From the NCBI RefSeq assembly GCF_051622035.1, contig NC_135364.1, positions 20,301,001 to 20,365,000 of the forward strand: a stretch of 64,000 nucleotides of DNA. The letters run 5' to 3'. The DNA comes from Arctopsyche grandis (lineage: Eukaryota > Arthropoda > Insecta > Trichoptera > Hydropsychidae). A program made the position numbers and the translations under genes. This document shows positions 12,192-24,778 of the stretch, one piece after another; within the stretch, counting starts at the first letter, position 1; every line of letters begins with the position of its first letter. Below the pieces are notes generated by a model. It saw only the letters and a program-made list of their open reading frames with translations, did no database searches and was not told the DNA's origin.

Positions 12192-14611
12192 ATGAAAGTA
12201 TTTATTTTACTATTTGCAACTGCCATTTGCGCCGTGGTGCAAGGAGTCGTCATTCGTAAGTACATCATAATATTTACAATTTTTAATTATACCAATTGCT
12301 AACAACATATTGCATAAACATGAAGGACGGAAACAATTAAATAGACGATTATGATCTTGAAAATAAACACTGTGATTGAAAATTAAATATTCATTAGTTA
12401 AATAAATAAACACAAATTACCAAGAATGGTCACAAAGCTATTTTTTTGTCCACCACTTTCATCAGCACCACCAGCACATTTTTCTAAACTGCGACACTGA
12501 CGGCGATTTTAAGAATAAACAAATGTCAAATAGATTTTTTTTCCATTTTTGTTCCTATAATGTATGTATGTGGTATATAAACAAACAATAAAACAAACAA
12601 AAAACACAATATTCATATAAGAAAAGAAAAGAAAAAATATGAGTTTTAAAACTATTTGAATAAATAAATGAATGAATTAAAACAATAAAATAAAATGCAT
12701 TTAGCATTTGAATAAATCAGAAAGATGATGATGCAACAATTTTTTTAAATTATGTTTACTAATATTAAAAAAATCAAATTGGCTAAATTCGTTTCCCAGT
12801 TTATGAAGTCGGGATAACGTTGAATTTTTGTTATAACTAGTGGATATAATTTTTGATGTGGAATAAATAGTTGCATCTGGTAAACCTCCCCAGTGTATGA
12901 AAATTTATGAGGTCCACTAATTCACTACAGTCCATAACTCCGCTGAGTACACCAAACAGACATAATAAATCATTGATTATACTCCTGTCACAAAGTTTGA
13001 TCATATTCAATTTAATATACTTGTTAGTGACAGGGTCAGATTTTGTAAAAAAAATATAATTAATGAATCTAATAAATCTATTCTGAATCCTCTCAATGGA
13101 ATTACTATGTACCTGTGAATTAGGGGACCATATTGGTGAATTGTATTCAAGTCGATTCCTTACCAATGAGAAAAATAATAATTTAATTGTGTTAATATTG
13201 TTAAAATGAATTGAATTTCTTATAACAAAGCCTAGGATTTTTGAAGAGCTTTTAGTGACATAATCAATATGAGGAATAAATATAAGTTTTTCACCGAATA
13301 AAATGCCTAGTTAAATAACACATGTAAATCATTGACTTTTAATCGAACTAATTTTAATATTCAGTATCTTTACATATTTTATTTTATTTTTACGAATTGA
13401 ACTCTGTAGTATGTATGTACATACTTGAGATTTTTTACATCAACTGTAAAAAATAATAGCTGACAAATTACCGCCATTTAAAATCGGCCAGTATCAATGT
13501 TTTATTTTTTCATCATAAACAGCTGAAAAGTTGAAGATATGTGGTCGAAATGAGCTGAACAAGTGCCTGAGAAGTAGCATATCTTTGTCGTTGAAAAATA
13601 TGGCGGACGGTATACCAGAATTGAACATCCCATCTTTAGATCCTTACGAGTTATCCGACACCGTATTGGACTACAAACAAGACAAGGTAAATTTAAAATA
13701 TTACTATTCATTTTTGAAATATTAATAAATCGAAAGAGGTTGAAAATATATATTTTTTTTAAAGTTCGTCGCCAAATTTGCAACTAAAAATATAAAAGCG
13801 CACGGCCTCTCGTCTTCTAAAATTCACAGTGCTAGGTATGTATTTATTAAACTGAATTACATATGTATGAGTGGTATAAAATATATTTAGTTTGCCAACG
13901 TGTTTTCTGTTGATGTACTTTATAAACGTTCCAGTCCGTTGCTTTGTTCATGAAATTATTAAAAAGATAAATAATGTTGATCTGATTTTTAGAATAAACT
14001 TCGTTGATGACCAAATGCTGTTAGAAATAGACGTAACAAATCCTCGCATTTTCGTTGAAGGATCATATCGTGGAGATGTCGGATTTGAACCAACACTCTA
14101 CACAACCGAAAATGCATTCAACAATACGATGAGTAAGATATGAATGCTAATTCCCATGGAATGAGATAATTTTGAATAAAATATGTGTTTTAAATAATTG
14201 TGGATTGATTTTAGCCGATTTGAAATGGACTTGGAAAATCGAAGGTAAAGTTGAGAATATCAAAGGTGAAAATTACGTTCGTATAACGAAATTTGACATG
14301 AGCCCCAAGGTTGGCAATATGGTATTCCTTCAACCAAATGTCTTTGGAGACAATCCTACTCTCAGTAAGTTTTGCATAAAAATTCTATAAAGCTTAACAT
14401 GATATGAAGTCCATGAATTTGTTTATATATCGGGTACTTTATTCGGGTATTTTTAGATATGTTGGCCCAAGATTTTATTTCTGCATATTGGAGGACTATT
14501 TATACGGAACTTTTGCCGATTGTTAAACCAGTCTGGAATAAAATTGGAGCTTCCATAAGCAACAAGATATTTTTGAATATTCCCCTCAATGAGATTTTTC
14601 CAAATAACTAA
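12192..14611 (+). CDS. Takeout/JHBP-like secreted protein, gene C (complete, six exons, 247 aa)
   Basis: Exons are 12192-12255, 13523-13686, 13765-13835, 13993-14132, 14215-14364 and 14457-14611 (64, 164, 71, 140, 150, 155 nt). All borders are AG/GT and phases close. The signal peptide is MKVFILLFATAICAVVQGVV. Family landmarks are the N-terminal cysteine pair, GIPELNIPSLDP, FVEGSYRGDVGFEP, DLKWTWKIEG and the C-terminal NKIFLNIPLNEIFPNN. Oddly, the cysteine pair is C-x7-C, two residues shorter than in genes A, B, D and E. It is a close tandem paralogue of gene D, same strand, 1.7 kb apart. Intron 1 contains a LINE fragment. An AATAAA overlaps the stop region. Its role as a lipophilic-ligand carrier is inferred from family only. 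Confidence 0.93.
12835..13310 (-). mobile_element. Jockey-like LINE fragment (RT C-terminus)
   Basis: Read on the minus strand from about 13310, the frame gives LGILFGEKLIF, then HIDYVTKSSSKILGFVIRN, then SLVRNRLEYNSPIWSPNS and a carboxyl part with IERIQNRFIRF. This is the typical block after the RT palm in jockey/CR1-type elements. It is a 3' fragment of about 158 codons with no palm motifs left, in intron 1 of gene C. Confidence 0.8.
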
Positions 14612-14616
14612 ATAAA
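14611..14616 (+). terminator. Candidate polyadenylation signal of gene C
   Basis: AATAAA begins at the last base of the TAA stop. A second cluster, AATAATAAATAAC, lies near 14683, and either could serve. Confidence 0.4.
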
Positions 14617-15142
14617 AAATCGATTCAATTCGGAACTTTTGTCAAAAATGTATAATTATGTATATTAGAATTATCTTAATATAATAATAAATAACATTAA
14701 AAATAAAAGTAACTTTTATTTTTCCCTAAACAGCTTGGCTATTAAGGTTAGTTCCCGGAAGAATGCACTGAATTGTACTGAATAGTGGCGCAATTTTGAG
14801 AAATCCTAATTTTCAAAGCCGCTCAAGAAGAAATTACTCAATAGAACTTTACAAAAAGAGATATCACTAAAGCCCGGACCCAGAGCGTGCCGCGTATTGT
14901 TCAAATTTTGTAAATGCATTGTTAAAGGTTTGCCGAACCTTTTTTACAAAGGATTTACAAAAATGGAACAATGAGCGCCCCCTTGGCTATCCTACCTCTA
15001 GTTATCACCCTCGGATAACATACCCCTTGACACTTTTTAGGTGAATTCTATTAGTTTTTTTTGAACATTTTAGAATGTTTTGGATGTCTCCAGAGTGCGG
15101 CTTTCTTGAGTGCATTTATCCGGTTACCTTTAAGGTTGTAGG

Positions 15143-15753
15143 CAGGGATGTGGAATCGGAGTCGCGGAGTCGGATTCTGAGTCGACTCCTTTTTATTATT
15201 TCCTTAAATGAATAGTATTATGATATGTGTCAATTAGAGTATCCAATATTATTGAAGTGAATCCACTAAAATTTTATAATTTATTTATAAAAATCATGAA
15301 TTTAAATTACAATATAAATAAAATCGTTGAATTGCACGTATTTTGATGAACTTGTCTCATATATATTAACAGAGTTTCCTCTGTCTCATATATATATTTT
15401 TATATCATTTTTAAGCTCATTTTTTTATTAAATGTATTTTTTTGTATATTCATACACATTTTTTTGTATTCATACTTACATTTTATTCATACCTATTTTT
15501 TAGTGATTTTTACATTATTTTAATTATTCATATTTTGAAAATCAATATTATTTTTATTAGTTGCACTTGTACAACGTTAAGTGTCCCCTTCCTTAATTAA
15601 TTTTAACAATTGTATACGTTGGTGAGTAAATTTGATCTTACTACATAAAGTCAGAGTTAGAGTCGGAATCGGCGTTGAAGTCGAAGTCGAAGCATACATA
15701 AGGTAAAACTCAGAGTTGGAATTGTCAAATTTTGAACCAACTCCACAGCCCTG
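15143..15753. mobile_element. hAT-type non-autonomous element (611 bp) with GAGTCG subterminal repeats
   Basis: The ends are CAGGGATGTGGAATCGG and ..CCAACTCCACAGCCCTG, an inverted CAGGGNTGTGGA. Target duplications GTTGTAGG (15135-15142) and TTTGTAGG (15754-15761) match at 7 of 8 positions. Both subterminal regions carry repeated GAGTCG/GAAGTC motifs. No transposase is present. It lies between genes C and D. Confidence 0.88.
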
Positions 15754-16330
15754 TTTGTAGGTTATTAAAAAAATAAAAGCACTTAATAAAACAAAGGTAA
15801 AGAAAAAATTCTTTTATTTCAGCACATTGAAAGGGAGAGCTTTAACGCAAATAAAATATTTAAAAGCGTAAACATAACGTATTTCGCAATCTATTTTTCA
15901 CAATGCGTCTTATTATTACGCTTGTCATATATCATACTGTGTATATCTACTTATTTTCAATCAATACAAAAATCTTGTTTAAAAAATTTTACCAAACCTT
16001 AACACCAATTTTTTAATTGCAAACAGTCGATATAATATTAGACCATGGAATTATACGGCTCATGAAAACATATGCGTATATTTATATATATGTAAATGCG
16101 TGTAGTGTAGGAAAAAAATGCTTACACAGAATTAAACTACTTACGTACATAGCAAAACATATTTTGTTTCCATTAGCTATAAAGACTATACTTCCATATT
16201 AATACAAGAATAATAAAACAGGCAAAAAAACTTTAACCTTGTGTTTAAGTTGCTTTTATATGATGTGCAGCTCAAATTCAAACCACAAGAATTGCGTGTT
16301 TCGAACAAGACGTATTTCAAACCTGAGAAA

Positions 16331-17490
16331 ATGAGAGTGTTGTTATTAGTGATTGCCATCTGTGCTGCAGTGCAAGGAGCCATCATTCGTAAGCGCATCA
16401 TCATTTCCCATCTATTTTTATATATTTCATATCAACCATTGTTTTATCATTCCTTTACAAACAGCCAAACATTTGAAGATTTGTGGCCAAAATGATGTGA
16501 ACAAAGAAAAGTGTTTAAAGAAAAGCGTATCTTCAATTGTGAAAAGTTTAGCAAATGGTATACCAGAATTGAATCTCCCGCCTTTAGATCCTTATGAACT
16601 CGAAGAAAACGTGGTGGAATACAGACAAAAACAGGTATTTTAATTTAAATCATCATAAAACAATAATAAATCGAAAGCGGAAGACGATGTTTTTTATTTA
16701 TTGTATTGTTTCCTTAGTTCATCGCCAAATTTTCTATTAAAAACATAAAAGCATACGGCTTCTCGTCTTCAAAAGTCCGTGACGTTAGGTATTTAATTAC
16801 ATTTAATTACATATATTCTATACGTAAAACTGTTTTAATTTATGCATATTTACGTGATTTTGTTAGATTGAACTTCATTGACGACCAAATACTGCTAGAA
16901 ATAGACTTGGCAAATCCTCGTATTTTCGTTGAAGGATCATATCGTGCAGATGTCGGATTTGAACCGACACTATACACAACTGAAAATGCATTCAACAATA
17001 CGATGAGTAAGATATTAAAGTTAATTCACAAAGAATGAGATCACTTTTAATAAAAAAAATGTGTTATAAGTAATTGTGGATGGATTTTAGCCGACTTGAA
17101 ATGGACTTGGAAAATGACAGGTACAGTCGAAAATACTAATGGCGAAAATTACGTTCGTATAACGAAATTTTTCATGAGCCCCAAGGTTGGAAATATGGTG
17201 TTCATTCAACCAGATGTCTTTGCAGATAATCCAATGCTGAGTAAGTTTTGCATAAAATTCATTGAAAAATAAAACTTAATTTGATTATTCAATAAGTTGA
17301 ATTATATGTAATTTATATTGTATACATAATTACAGATAAACTAACCCAGGACTTTATTTCTATATATTGGAAGGACATCTATGAACAATTATTGCCTGTA
17401 TTTCAACCAATTTGGAATGAAATTGGAATCTCCATATGCAATAAAATATTTTTGAATGCTCCCCTCAAAGAGATTTTTCCAAGTAACTGA
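16331..17490 (+). CDS. Takeout/JHBP-like secreted protein, gene D (complete, six exons, 247 aa)
   Basis: Exons are 16331-16388, 16465-16634, 16718-16788, 16867-17006, 17091-17240 and 17336-17490 (58, 170, 71, 140, 150, 155 nt); all borders are AG/GT and phases close. It has a signal peptide (MRVLLLVIAICAAVQGAII), C-x9-C (CGQNDVNKEKC), GIPELNLPPLDP, RIFVEGSYRADVGFEP, DLKWTWKMTG and a C-terminal NKIFLNAPLKEIFPSN. Introns are all under 100 nt, making it the most compact gene of the cluster. It is the tandem sister of gene C: exon 4 is nearly identical at protein level. A TATATG lies 74 nt upstream of the ATG. Secreted ligand carrier by family; ligand unknown. Confidence 0.94.
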
Positions 17491-17629
17491 ATCACATCTT
17501 ACAACTAAATAAGTGAAATCAATTCAATATTTGTGGTAAATAAAATATTAAGTATAATTTTTAATCACATATTTTATTTTTATACCTACATATGTATGTA
17601 CATACACTAATACATTTATTAACGTGTTC

Positions 17630-17636
<7 letters not shown>

Positions 17637-17707
<71 letters not shown>
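17637..17707. repeat. (TA)n microsatellite
   Basis: This is a TA dinucleotide tract of about 35 units downstream of gene D. Confidence 0.95.
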
Positions 17708-17712
<5 letters not shown>

Positions 17713-18141
17713 CGTAACCTAATATTATCATGGATATAAATTGAATTGATCTATAATATTCTTTATTGAGATTTTAAAACAAAGATAACAAATGTCAATA
17801 CTTCGAAAGATCTTTTTCCATAAACATTTAGTAATATATTTTTCACAATGTTTTTCTAAAGCTTTTCGTGTATAATATAAAAGATAAAAAATTCAAAAAT
17901 TTTATCCATGTAATATCGGGAATGCATATGCATATCGGGAACGCCAACACACGTACTCTTGACTATAATGAACCATCAAATGGATAATATCTGATTTTCG
18001 ACAGCATATATAAATACTATTTACTTACATTCATATGCAGATTTCTACACAAGTTTACAATGACATTATCCAACAACGTATCAACGAAATTCTTATTGTC
18101 TTTTATTTATAAACACACACACAGCACAAATTATTCATAGA

Positions 18142-21100
18142 TTATGCTGAAGTAGGGAATATTTCATCATATGGTACTTTCAAAAAGATTTTATTACAAA
18201 CTTTTCTTCCTATTTTATCCCAAGTTTGCTCGATGACTGGCAAGAGCTCATGGTAGATTAATCTCCAATAGTTTTGAGCGAAATCTTTGGCAATTTTATC
18301 TGAAATTCAATTTCAACGTTATTAAATGTATTAAATTTTAAACATTAGAAGGAAAAAAAATTTAGCTCATTTCAACATACTCAGCTGAGGATTGTCTTCG
18401 AAGATAACAGGCAAATTGACTATCATTCCTCCGACTTCCGGTCTCATGAAAAACTTTTTCACCCGCATGTAAGTTTTTCCGTTCTTGACTTCTGGCTCGG
18501 CAGATATTTTCCACGTCCACGTCAAATCGGCTAAAATTGTATATAATATGTTTGTTTATCTTGAATATAATCCTTCCTCAATTACGAGTATGTTAACAAC
18601 TTTGTTATTAATTAAATATAATAATTACTCACACATCGTGTTATTATAGAAGCCTTTCGTGTTGAATACGATGGCATTGAGACGGCCTTCTCCGCGAAAA
18701 TAACCTTCTACTACTATTCCTTTATTCGACATATCAGCTTCTATTTCCATAAAATCGTCTTGCAAATTAGCTCTATATATTAAATAAAAAAATTAACTTA
18801 AATAAAACGGATATATGTTTATTTATACTGATGTATTTATTACCTTACATTGTGCACTATAGCGTTTGACAAACCGTGCGCTGTAATATCTTTCAAGAAA
18901 GCCTTCGCTGTAATCTATTATATAAAATACGTATGTACGTTAGAATTAATTGGTTTATCATATTTCAAATTATGTTATTAAAAAAAATCACTAAATAAAT
19001 GATTGAAAATTATTTGAAACTAATAAATACGGTATTTTATACTCTACCTGATTGCGTTTATATTCGATTTTCATCTCTTTTTCGACATGCGGATCCAAAG
19101 ATTGGATTCCAAGTTCTGGCAATCCACTAGCCAATTCCTTCAAAGCGAACTGCATCGCGTCTTTGATACAATCGTTCAATTCTGGGTCGTCTCTGTTGCA
19201 TATTTTAAGCTTGTCATCTATAAATGTAAAATCAAATACATAAATCACGAGAAATATTAATTTGAAGTTAATAATTCTGGAAATACATATGATTTCTCAA
19301 ACTCAGTTTGCGCATATAATTCATTTTTAGCGTTCTTTAACTTAAAATTTATTACTTAAGCATGTTACACTATCAGCCAACTTAATAAATACCTAAAAAA
19401 GGGAAAAAAAACAAAATGGACTTTCTTAAAAAAGAAATGTACAAATTATATGACTAAAATATGTTAACACAGTTGGTATTATTACGTCACGCAACGGAAA
19501 CATCAATAATTTTGTTCAATTCTTTCCGGTAAAATGTTACATCAGTGTACATAATACGTATAATAATCGAAAAAAATAAATTTATCAATGAAAGAGAAAG
19601 TTACGTACTGGCAAAAAGAGCGAATATGTGAAGTATAAGACAAACAAACATACATATATGTATATAAAATATATCTAGTATTAATTGAAATCATTGACCC
19701 TTTTGTGGAAGGCCGAATGTTGACTGTATATACATATACATATATAATAATTATGATTATTGTATGTAGATGACCTTCAAAATTAATTTTAAAATATGAA
19801 TTGATTGGCGAAGATGGTGTTTAAGCGTTGGAAGGTTGCGCAAACAATTAACGTGTGTTACAGTCAAAATTATTTTGTTTGAAAAAGAAAATATATAAAA
19901 AGGATATTTCGACCGTGACAGGACTCGAACCTGCAATCTTCGGATCCGAAGTCCGACGCCTTATCCATTAGGCCACACGGTCTTGGGGAATACGGCTGAA
20001 GATATGACACAGCTGGGGCGAATTGTATGCGATCGATATTGTCTACCTTTTGATGCATACCTACTTGTGCAGAAGCATATTTGTAGTGTGTACGTCAATT
20101 TACTTAAAATTGAATGTATATAGGAATCTTCAAAAATCTAGTAAATTAAATTTCCAGAATTAAAAAAATAAAGTAAAAAAATGAATAAAAATGATTAAAA
20201 CAAATGAAAATTACAATGAGAACCATTAAAATCTAAACTTCTTGATTCATTTTATATTTCATGCATCAAATTAAGGCATGGATTATCTATAATAAGCAGA
20301 AAGATGTAATAATAGTAGAGGGGCCCTTGCGAATAAATAATTGTTGTCAATTTTACGCGGTACTTCTCTATAAATTCGCTACATCGCACGGAATACAATC
20401 GGATCAATTTACTTATAAAAATGTATCCCATGTTGTTTATTGTGTGTTTTTGAATGTATTGGGCTATTTTCACCGATGCTTGCCCATCTTGCAAGTAATA
20501 TAAACAAACAGAGAGGTTTCTATCGGACACGTCGAGCAGCAAGCATCAAATACGACTGATGCTAAAATTATTTAGATCTGTCCGTGGACAGAATGTCACT
20601 TGACGACAATATAACACCTAAAGCCACTTCTATTAATATTACATTTCTCTGATAATAAGTATATGTACATATGTATATGCACTTGTACATGTGTACATAC
20701 ATATTAATGTATAGAATAGAAATTATGTTTGTATCGTACGTTTTGCAATAGATTCCAGAAAGGTATTGAACATGCAGGAAGTTACCGAAAATATTATAGA
20801 TTTATTAATTACTAGTGGCCTGTGTGCACATAATTGTGCACTTGGTAAAATATCGCAATTCGGATCAACGGTTTTAATTAATTTTTTTAAAACAATTATT
20901 TTGTTCTTGTCGGCTGATCATGTGAACGAAGTGATATGCCGCGTCTCTTTCCACGACATACGATTCCAAGGGGAGAAACAGAGACGGAGCATGGCAAGTG
21001 AGTACTTTGTGCACACTCATAATGCTCCGTCTCTTTCCACGATAATCGATTCCAAAGGGAGAAACAGAGACGGAGCATGACAAGTGAGTACTTTGCGCAC

Positions 21101-23017
21101 ACTCATAATGCTCTGTCTCTTTCCACAATAATCGATTCCAAGGGGAGAAAGAGAGACGAAGCATGTAAGCGAACATTCACACGCACGCACGCAATAGACA
21201 ATTATTATATACGATTATTTGACCAACATATGTAGAAGATATACCATTTGTCCATTAATTATTCAATAATAAACACTATTGAATTGTATTCTGTATAGTC
21301 AGATCCTATCGTAGCTAGGATAGTTAGGGTATTTAATCTTTTTTTTATTATACTATTTTCAAACACGTTCATTAAGTAAAATATCAAAATTACCTTATTC
21401 TCATTTAATACGCGCAACAAATGAATTCAAATTCAAAATATTCAATTAAATTAAAAGGAGAATATTATCATTTTCGTAAATAGGTAGGGCGAATGGCGCC
21501 CCCCTCCTTGTAGCGATCGTCTGCATTTTATATAAAAATTGATTGTAAAATGTGCTGCCCCCTGCCCACCCCACACTACGACCCTGTGTATAGCAAACAA
21601 ATGTACAAATTATTATTTACTTGGGCAACATATGCTCAACAGCGCAAGAAACCGCGAATGTTTTCATTATCACAAAACTTCATCTATAGTCACAGTGAAT
21701 TTTATTGTCTTTTAAAAAACATATTGTATTTTTTTGTCGCCCTCTCCCTCACGCACAAATAAAATCCTAGATGCACTCAGGACCGTCAAAAGTGAACTGG
21801 AGAAAGGCACTGTGAGACACAATGGGAAAACAATAATCCTGGACCATTTTTGAAGGGGCGGGGGGACTTATTTTAGAATTTCGAAAATAAAATATTCCTC
21901 TTTTTCGGTGAGTTAAATAATTATGAAAGAAAAAGTATACACCACAGGCAAACAAAAATCCCTCCCCCTCTATAGAGACCTGGATGCACCACTGACATAT
22001 ATAAAACTGACCAAAATGTTTATAAACCTAAATATTCTAATAAGAATAATATCGAATTTACCTTAATTTGATTCATTATTAAAATTTCGACAGAAATGTA
22101 AGTACATAATTTATTTAAGACTACGTTATCAATTTAAAGAAGGCGTCTGTCTTTCGGAAAAAATGTGACAATATAATTAGAAAGAAACTGTACAAAGGAA
22201 TTATAATCATATTTTTGTTTCTATTACCTATATAACACACTATTGTTTGTATGAAATAGATAGAAATGATGGATATAAAACATATCGAGAGCATACGTAT
22301 TCCTATTAATTTGTTTAAGTGCAATAAAGCAAAAATTTTTAAGCAAAGTGTACCAAAATAAATTCCGTCGGTAGTAGTCACACGAATTTCAGGTAGTACG
22401 TCCTAAAGAAAACGAACCAAAAATCTTATTTTTATCTCATTTAAAACGTCTAAATTCAAATAAAAGAGCTGCTGATTGGTTTTTGGGAAAAAACCAGTGG
22501 AAAAGGTTAAACTTCATATTGTAAAATAAATTTTAAGTGTGAGATTTTGTATCTTTTAGTTAAGTTAAACTTTAATGATTGAAAGCGACGAGTTATACGT
22601 ACATGCATATATAACAATATGTATATATGTATGTATGTATCACACCCAAAAGTTAAACCATGTACAAACAATACTGGTATTGATGAAGTAATAAAAATAT
22701 CGAAATATGCACATACACGTTTTTTTCCATGGCCTAATTAACACAATTTCAAAACCATTCTACCCAAAAGTAAAACCATATCTACTACAATATGTTCACA
22801 CGTACAACCACCAAAGAATAAATATGTTAAAACACTAAAACTGATACAAAATATTTGAACTGTCGATAATCACCGAATTTATAACAACATGAACTGCAAT
22901 CTGAAACGTAACTGATCGAAATGAATTCGATCGAATGAGTACGACTCGATACTCACGGATTACGACACATTGAACGATTGCGCAAGCACCGATCAGCAGA
23001 AATGGTATAACTCTCAT
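18142..23017 (-). CDS. Takeout/JHBP-like secreted protein, gene E (complete, six exons)
   Basis: Exons on the minus strand are 23017-22957, 19217-19048, 18914-18844, 18772-18633, 18530-18381 and 18299-18142 (61, 170, 71, 140, 150, 158 nt; 249 aa). Phases close throughout. The signal peptide is MRVIPFLLIGACAIVQCVVI. Landmarks are C-x9-C (CNRDDPELNDC), GLPELGIQSLDP, MEIEADMSNKGIVVEGYFRG, DLTWTWKISA and the C-terminal IFLKVPYDEIFP. Intron 1 is 3.7 kb and contains a tRNA gene, a hAT MITE and an R2 repeat. Exon 1 is the least certain piece because it is distant, but its phase, signal peptide and TATA spacing all fit. A TTG upstream of the ATG extends the frame and was not used. Confidence 0.88.
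19910..19982 (-). tRNA. tRNA-Arg (anticodon TCG)
   Basis: The 73-nt minus-strand sequence starts GACCGTG and ends CACGGTC plus a discriminator, giving a perfect 7-bp acceptor stem. The A box (TGGCCTAATGG) and B box (GGTTCGAGTCC) are intact, and the anticodon loop is CTTCGGA. A T5 Pol III terminator follows at 19901-19897. It sits in intron 1 of gene E on the same strand. Confidence 0.96.
20297..20651. mobile_element. hAT-type MITE family R3, copy 1 (355 bp)
   Basis: The ends are CAGAAAGATGTAATA and ..TTACATTTCTCTG, inverted. The 8-bp target duplication ATAATAAG is perfect (20289-20296 and 20652-20659). A second full copy in inverted orientation lies at 42035-42391. Confidence 0.92.
20811..21214 (+). 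repeat. Dispersed repeat family R2, copy 3, with triplicated hairpin
   Basis: It begins ACTAGTGGCCTGTGTGCAC and ends TATATACGA like the 3-kb copies. Its centre holds three tandem units of about 85 bp (from 20937, 21019 and 21107), each an imperfect hairpin between CGTCTCTTTCCACGA and GAGAAA(C/G)AGAGACGGAGC. The 3-kb copies have one such unit each. Confidence 0.75.
21220..22830. other. Rest of gene E intron 1
   Basis: I see no exon here. A C/G-rich patch (21490-21990, with GGCGCCCCCCTCC and GGGGCGGGGGGAC) looks like transposon debris, but I could not pair its ends. Confidence 0.35.
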
Positions 23018-23084
23018 TTTCAATTTCTCTGTCGGTCAATGGAGCTCTCGACCAACTACTGAGAACTCGATTCTCGATGACTCG

Positions 23085-23091
23085 TTTTATA
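23085..23091 (-). promoter_or_regulatory. TATA box of gene E
   Basis: The minus strand reads CTTATAAAACGAGTC; TATAAAA begins 74 nt upstream of the ATG. An initiator-like CTCAGTAG lies about 30 nt downstream of it. Confidence 0.55.
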
Positions 23092-23433
23092 AGTATGTAC
23101 ACCCACCAAGATACCATTAATTCATACTGCAATCTGCAGTGTCAACAATGGCTATCACAATACGATTAATCACAATATGTTCTTTAAGATTTTTTATTAA
23201 TAATTTAATTACAGTGATATTAAAAAGATTCCACATTAATAGATGAAACACTCTTATCGTAACGAAAGAATTAATTGCTTTCTATTTTAAATTGTATTAA
23301 GTAGTTTGATGATCATATTATAACGATTGGAAAATTTATGATTTTTTATGAAAATTGGACTGTTTCGGAAATTATATTTCAAAATATCAAAATTAATCGA
23401 AAATTTAGAAAAAATTGGATTACAATAATAAAA

Positions 23434-23817
23434 CGGGACCGAAAGTGAAAAGCCCGAAAACGCAAATATCGGAAGGCAAAGATCGAAAATCGAAAGATCT
23501 TAAGTCGAAAGATAAAAAAAAAGGGTGCATGGTAAACTATGCTATGTATATATAATATATATCAGTGGCATGCGGTGAAATTATCTCTCTTTTTGTCATA
23601 TAGCCTTGTTTAATGTGCGCGCGCAGAATACGGGTGGAAAATCCTGTTCCTCTTGTTCCTGTTGTATCCTGCTCGCGCAAATTAAGTGAGGATGTACGAC
23701 GGGGCGAGAGAGACTTTTACCGCACGCCACTGATATGTATACTAACCGTTTTTCATAGGTATGCATGGTAAACGAACATTTTCGACTTTTTAACATTCGG
23801 TGCGGTGACGGTCACCC
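23434..23817 (+). mobile_element. MITE-like repeat family R1, copy 2
   Basis: It is homologous end to end with 7885-8278, from GGGACCGAAAGTGAAAAG to GCGGTGACGGTCACCC, in the same orientation and with the same inner inverted pair. Confidence 0.75.
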
Positions 23818-24778
23818 CGCACGGGCATGCGGTACATGCGGGCCTTTTAGATTTAGGGGCCGGGTTTTCAAATAGAAAAAGGGCGGTCTTTTGTTAACAT
23901 TTGCATACAGGCCCAATTTTTCTAGTTACGCCACTGATTATACATACATACATATGTATGTATGTCTCAGTAGTCGTGCGAGTTATTCCTGAGTAGCGAG
24001 ATTATACATAGAGATGTTTCGCTCTCCATAGTTGTCTTGGGAAAATCCTTTCATATGTTCATATGTATGTATATACATACATATGTACATATGTATGTAT
24101 CTGTGTTGGATGTGAATGTTTATTTGGAGGTGTTGATGGATATGATGGTGAAAGGATCCACGATGGAAAGGTTGCCCTATTTACGAAGTGAACAATGAGC
24201 TTTGATTTACATATTTGCCCAAATTGTGAGCTTGCCTTTTATAATAAAAAAACTGCAAATAACAACTCATTTTGAAAAATGATTGACCTGTGAAATTTCT
24301 ATCGTAAATAATTTTGCGTAATACTTTTGACATTCGTGTTGAAACAAAATGAAAGGTAGAGAAGACATAACAATGCATATATGCATTTGGGATATTATTT
24401 ATTTCAACTCTTTTATTTAGTTCGATTATATTTGACAGTTAAAATTATGGATGTATAACAAAGAGCCGAATTTCAAACTCAAATTGCAATCGTGTTAACA
24501 ATTAAACCATTAGAATTGTATGATATTTTTGGATCGTACGTATGTTAACATCAATAAATGTTCGCCATCTACATTTTTCTGTATTTAATGAGAACAGTAT
24601 ACGAATGTTGTATTAAATCAATTAATTGTACTATCTTTAGAGAACTTGATCACTGTTCTCATTCACTACGAGAACAAGGAGAACGTGTCAGATCAACACT
24701 GTTTACTTACACGTGCAGTTATACACTGTTATTTATTATGCAGATGTAAATACTACAAAAATAATATATGTATGTATG

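Noticed and set aside
12210-12413. Minus-strand open frame overlapping gene C exon 1
   Set aside because: It is antisense to a well-supported signal-peptide exon and has no family features.
20766-21176. Overlapping open frames on both strands around the R2 hairpins
   Set aside because: They result from the inverted tandem units; translations are repeats of the same stem.
22957-23023. Gene E start at 23023
   Set aside because: That codon is TTG; the ATG at 23017 fits the signal peptide and the TATA spacing.
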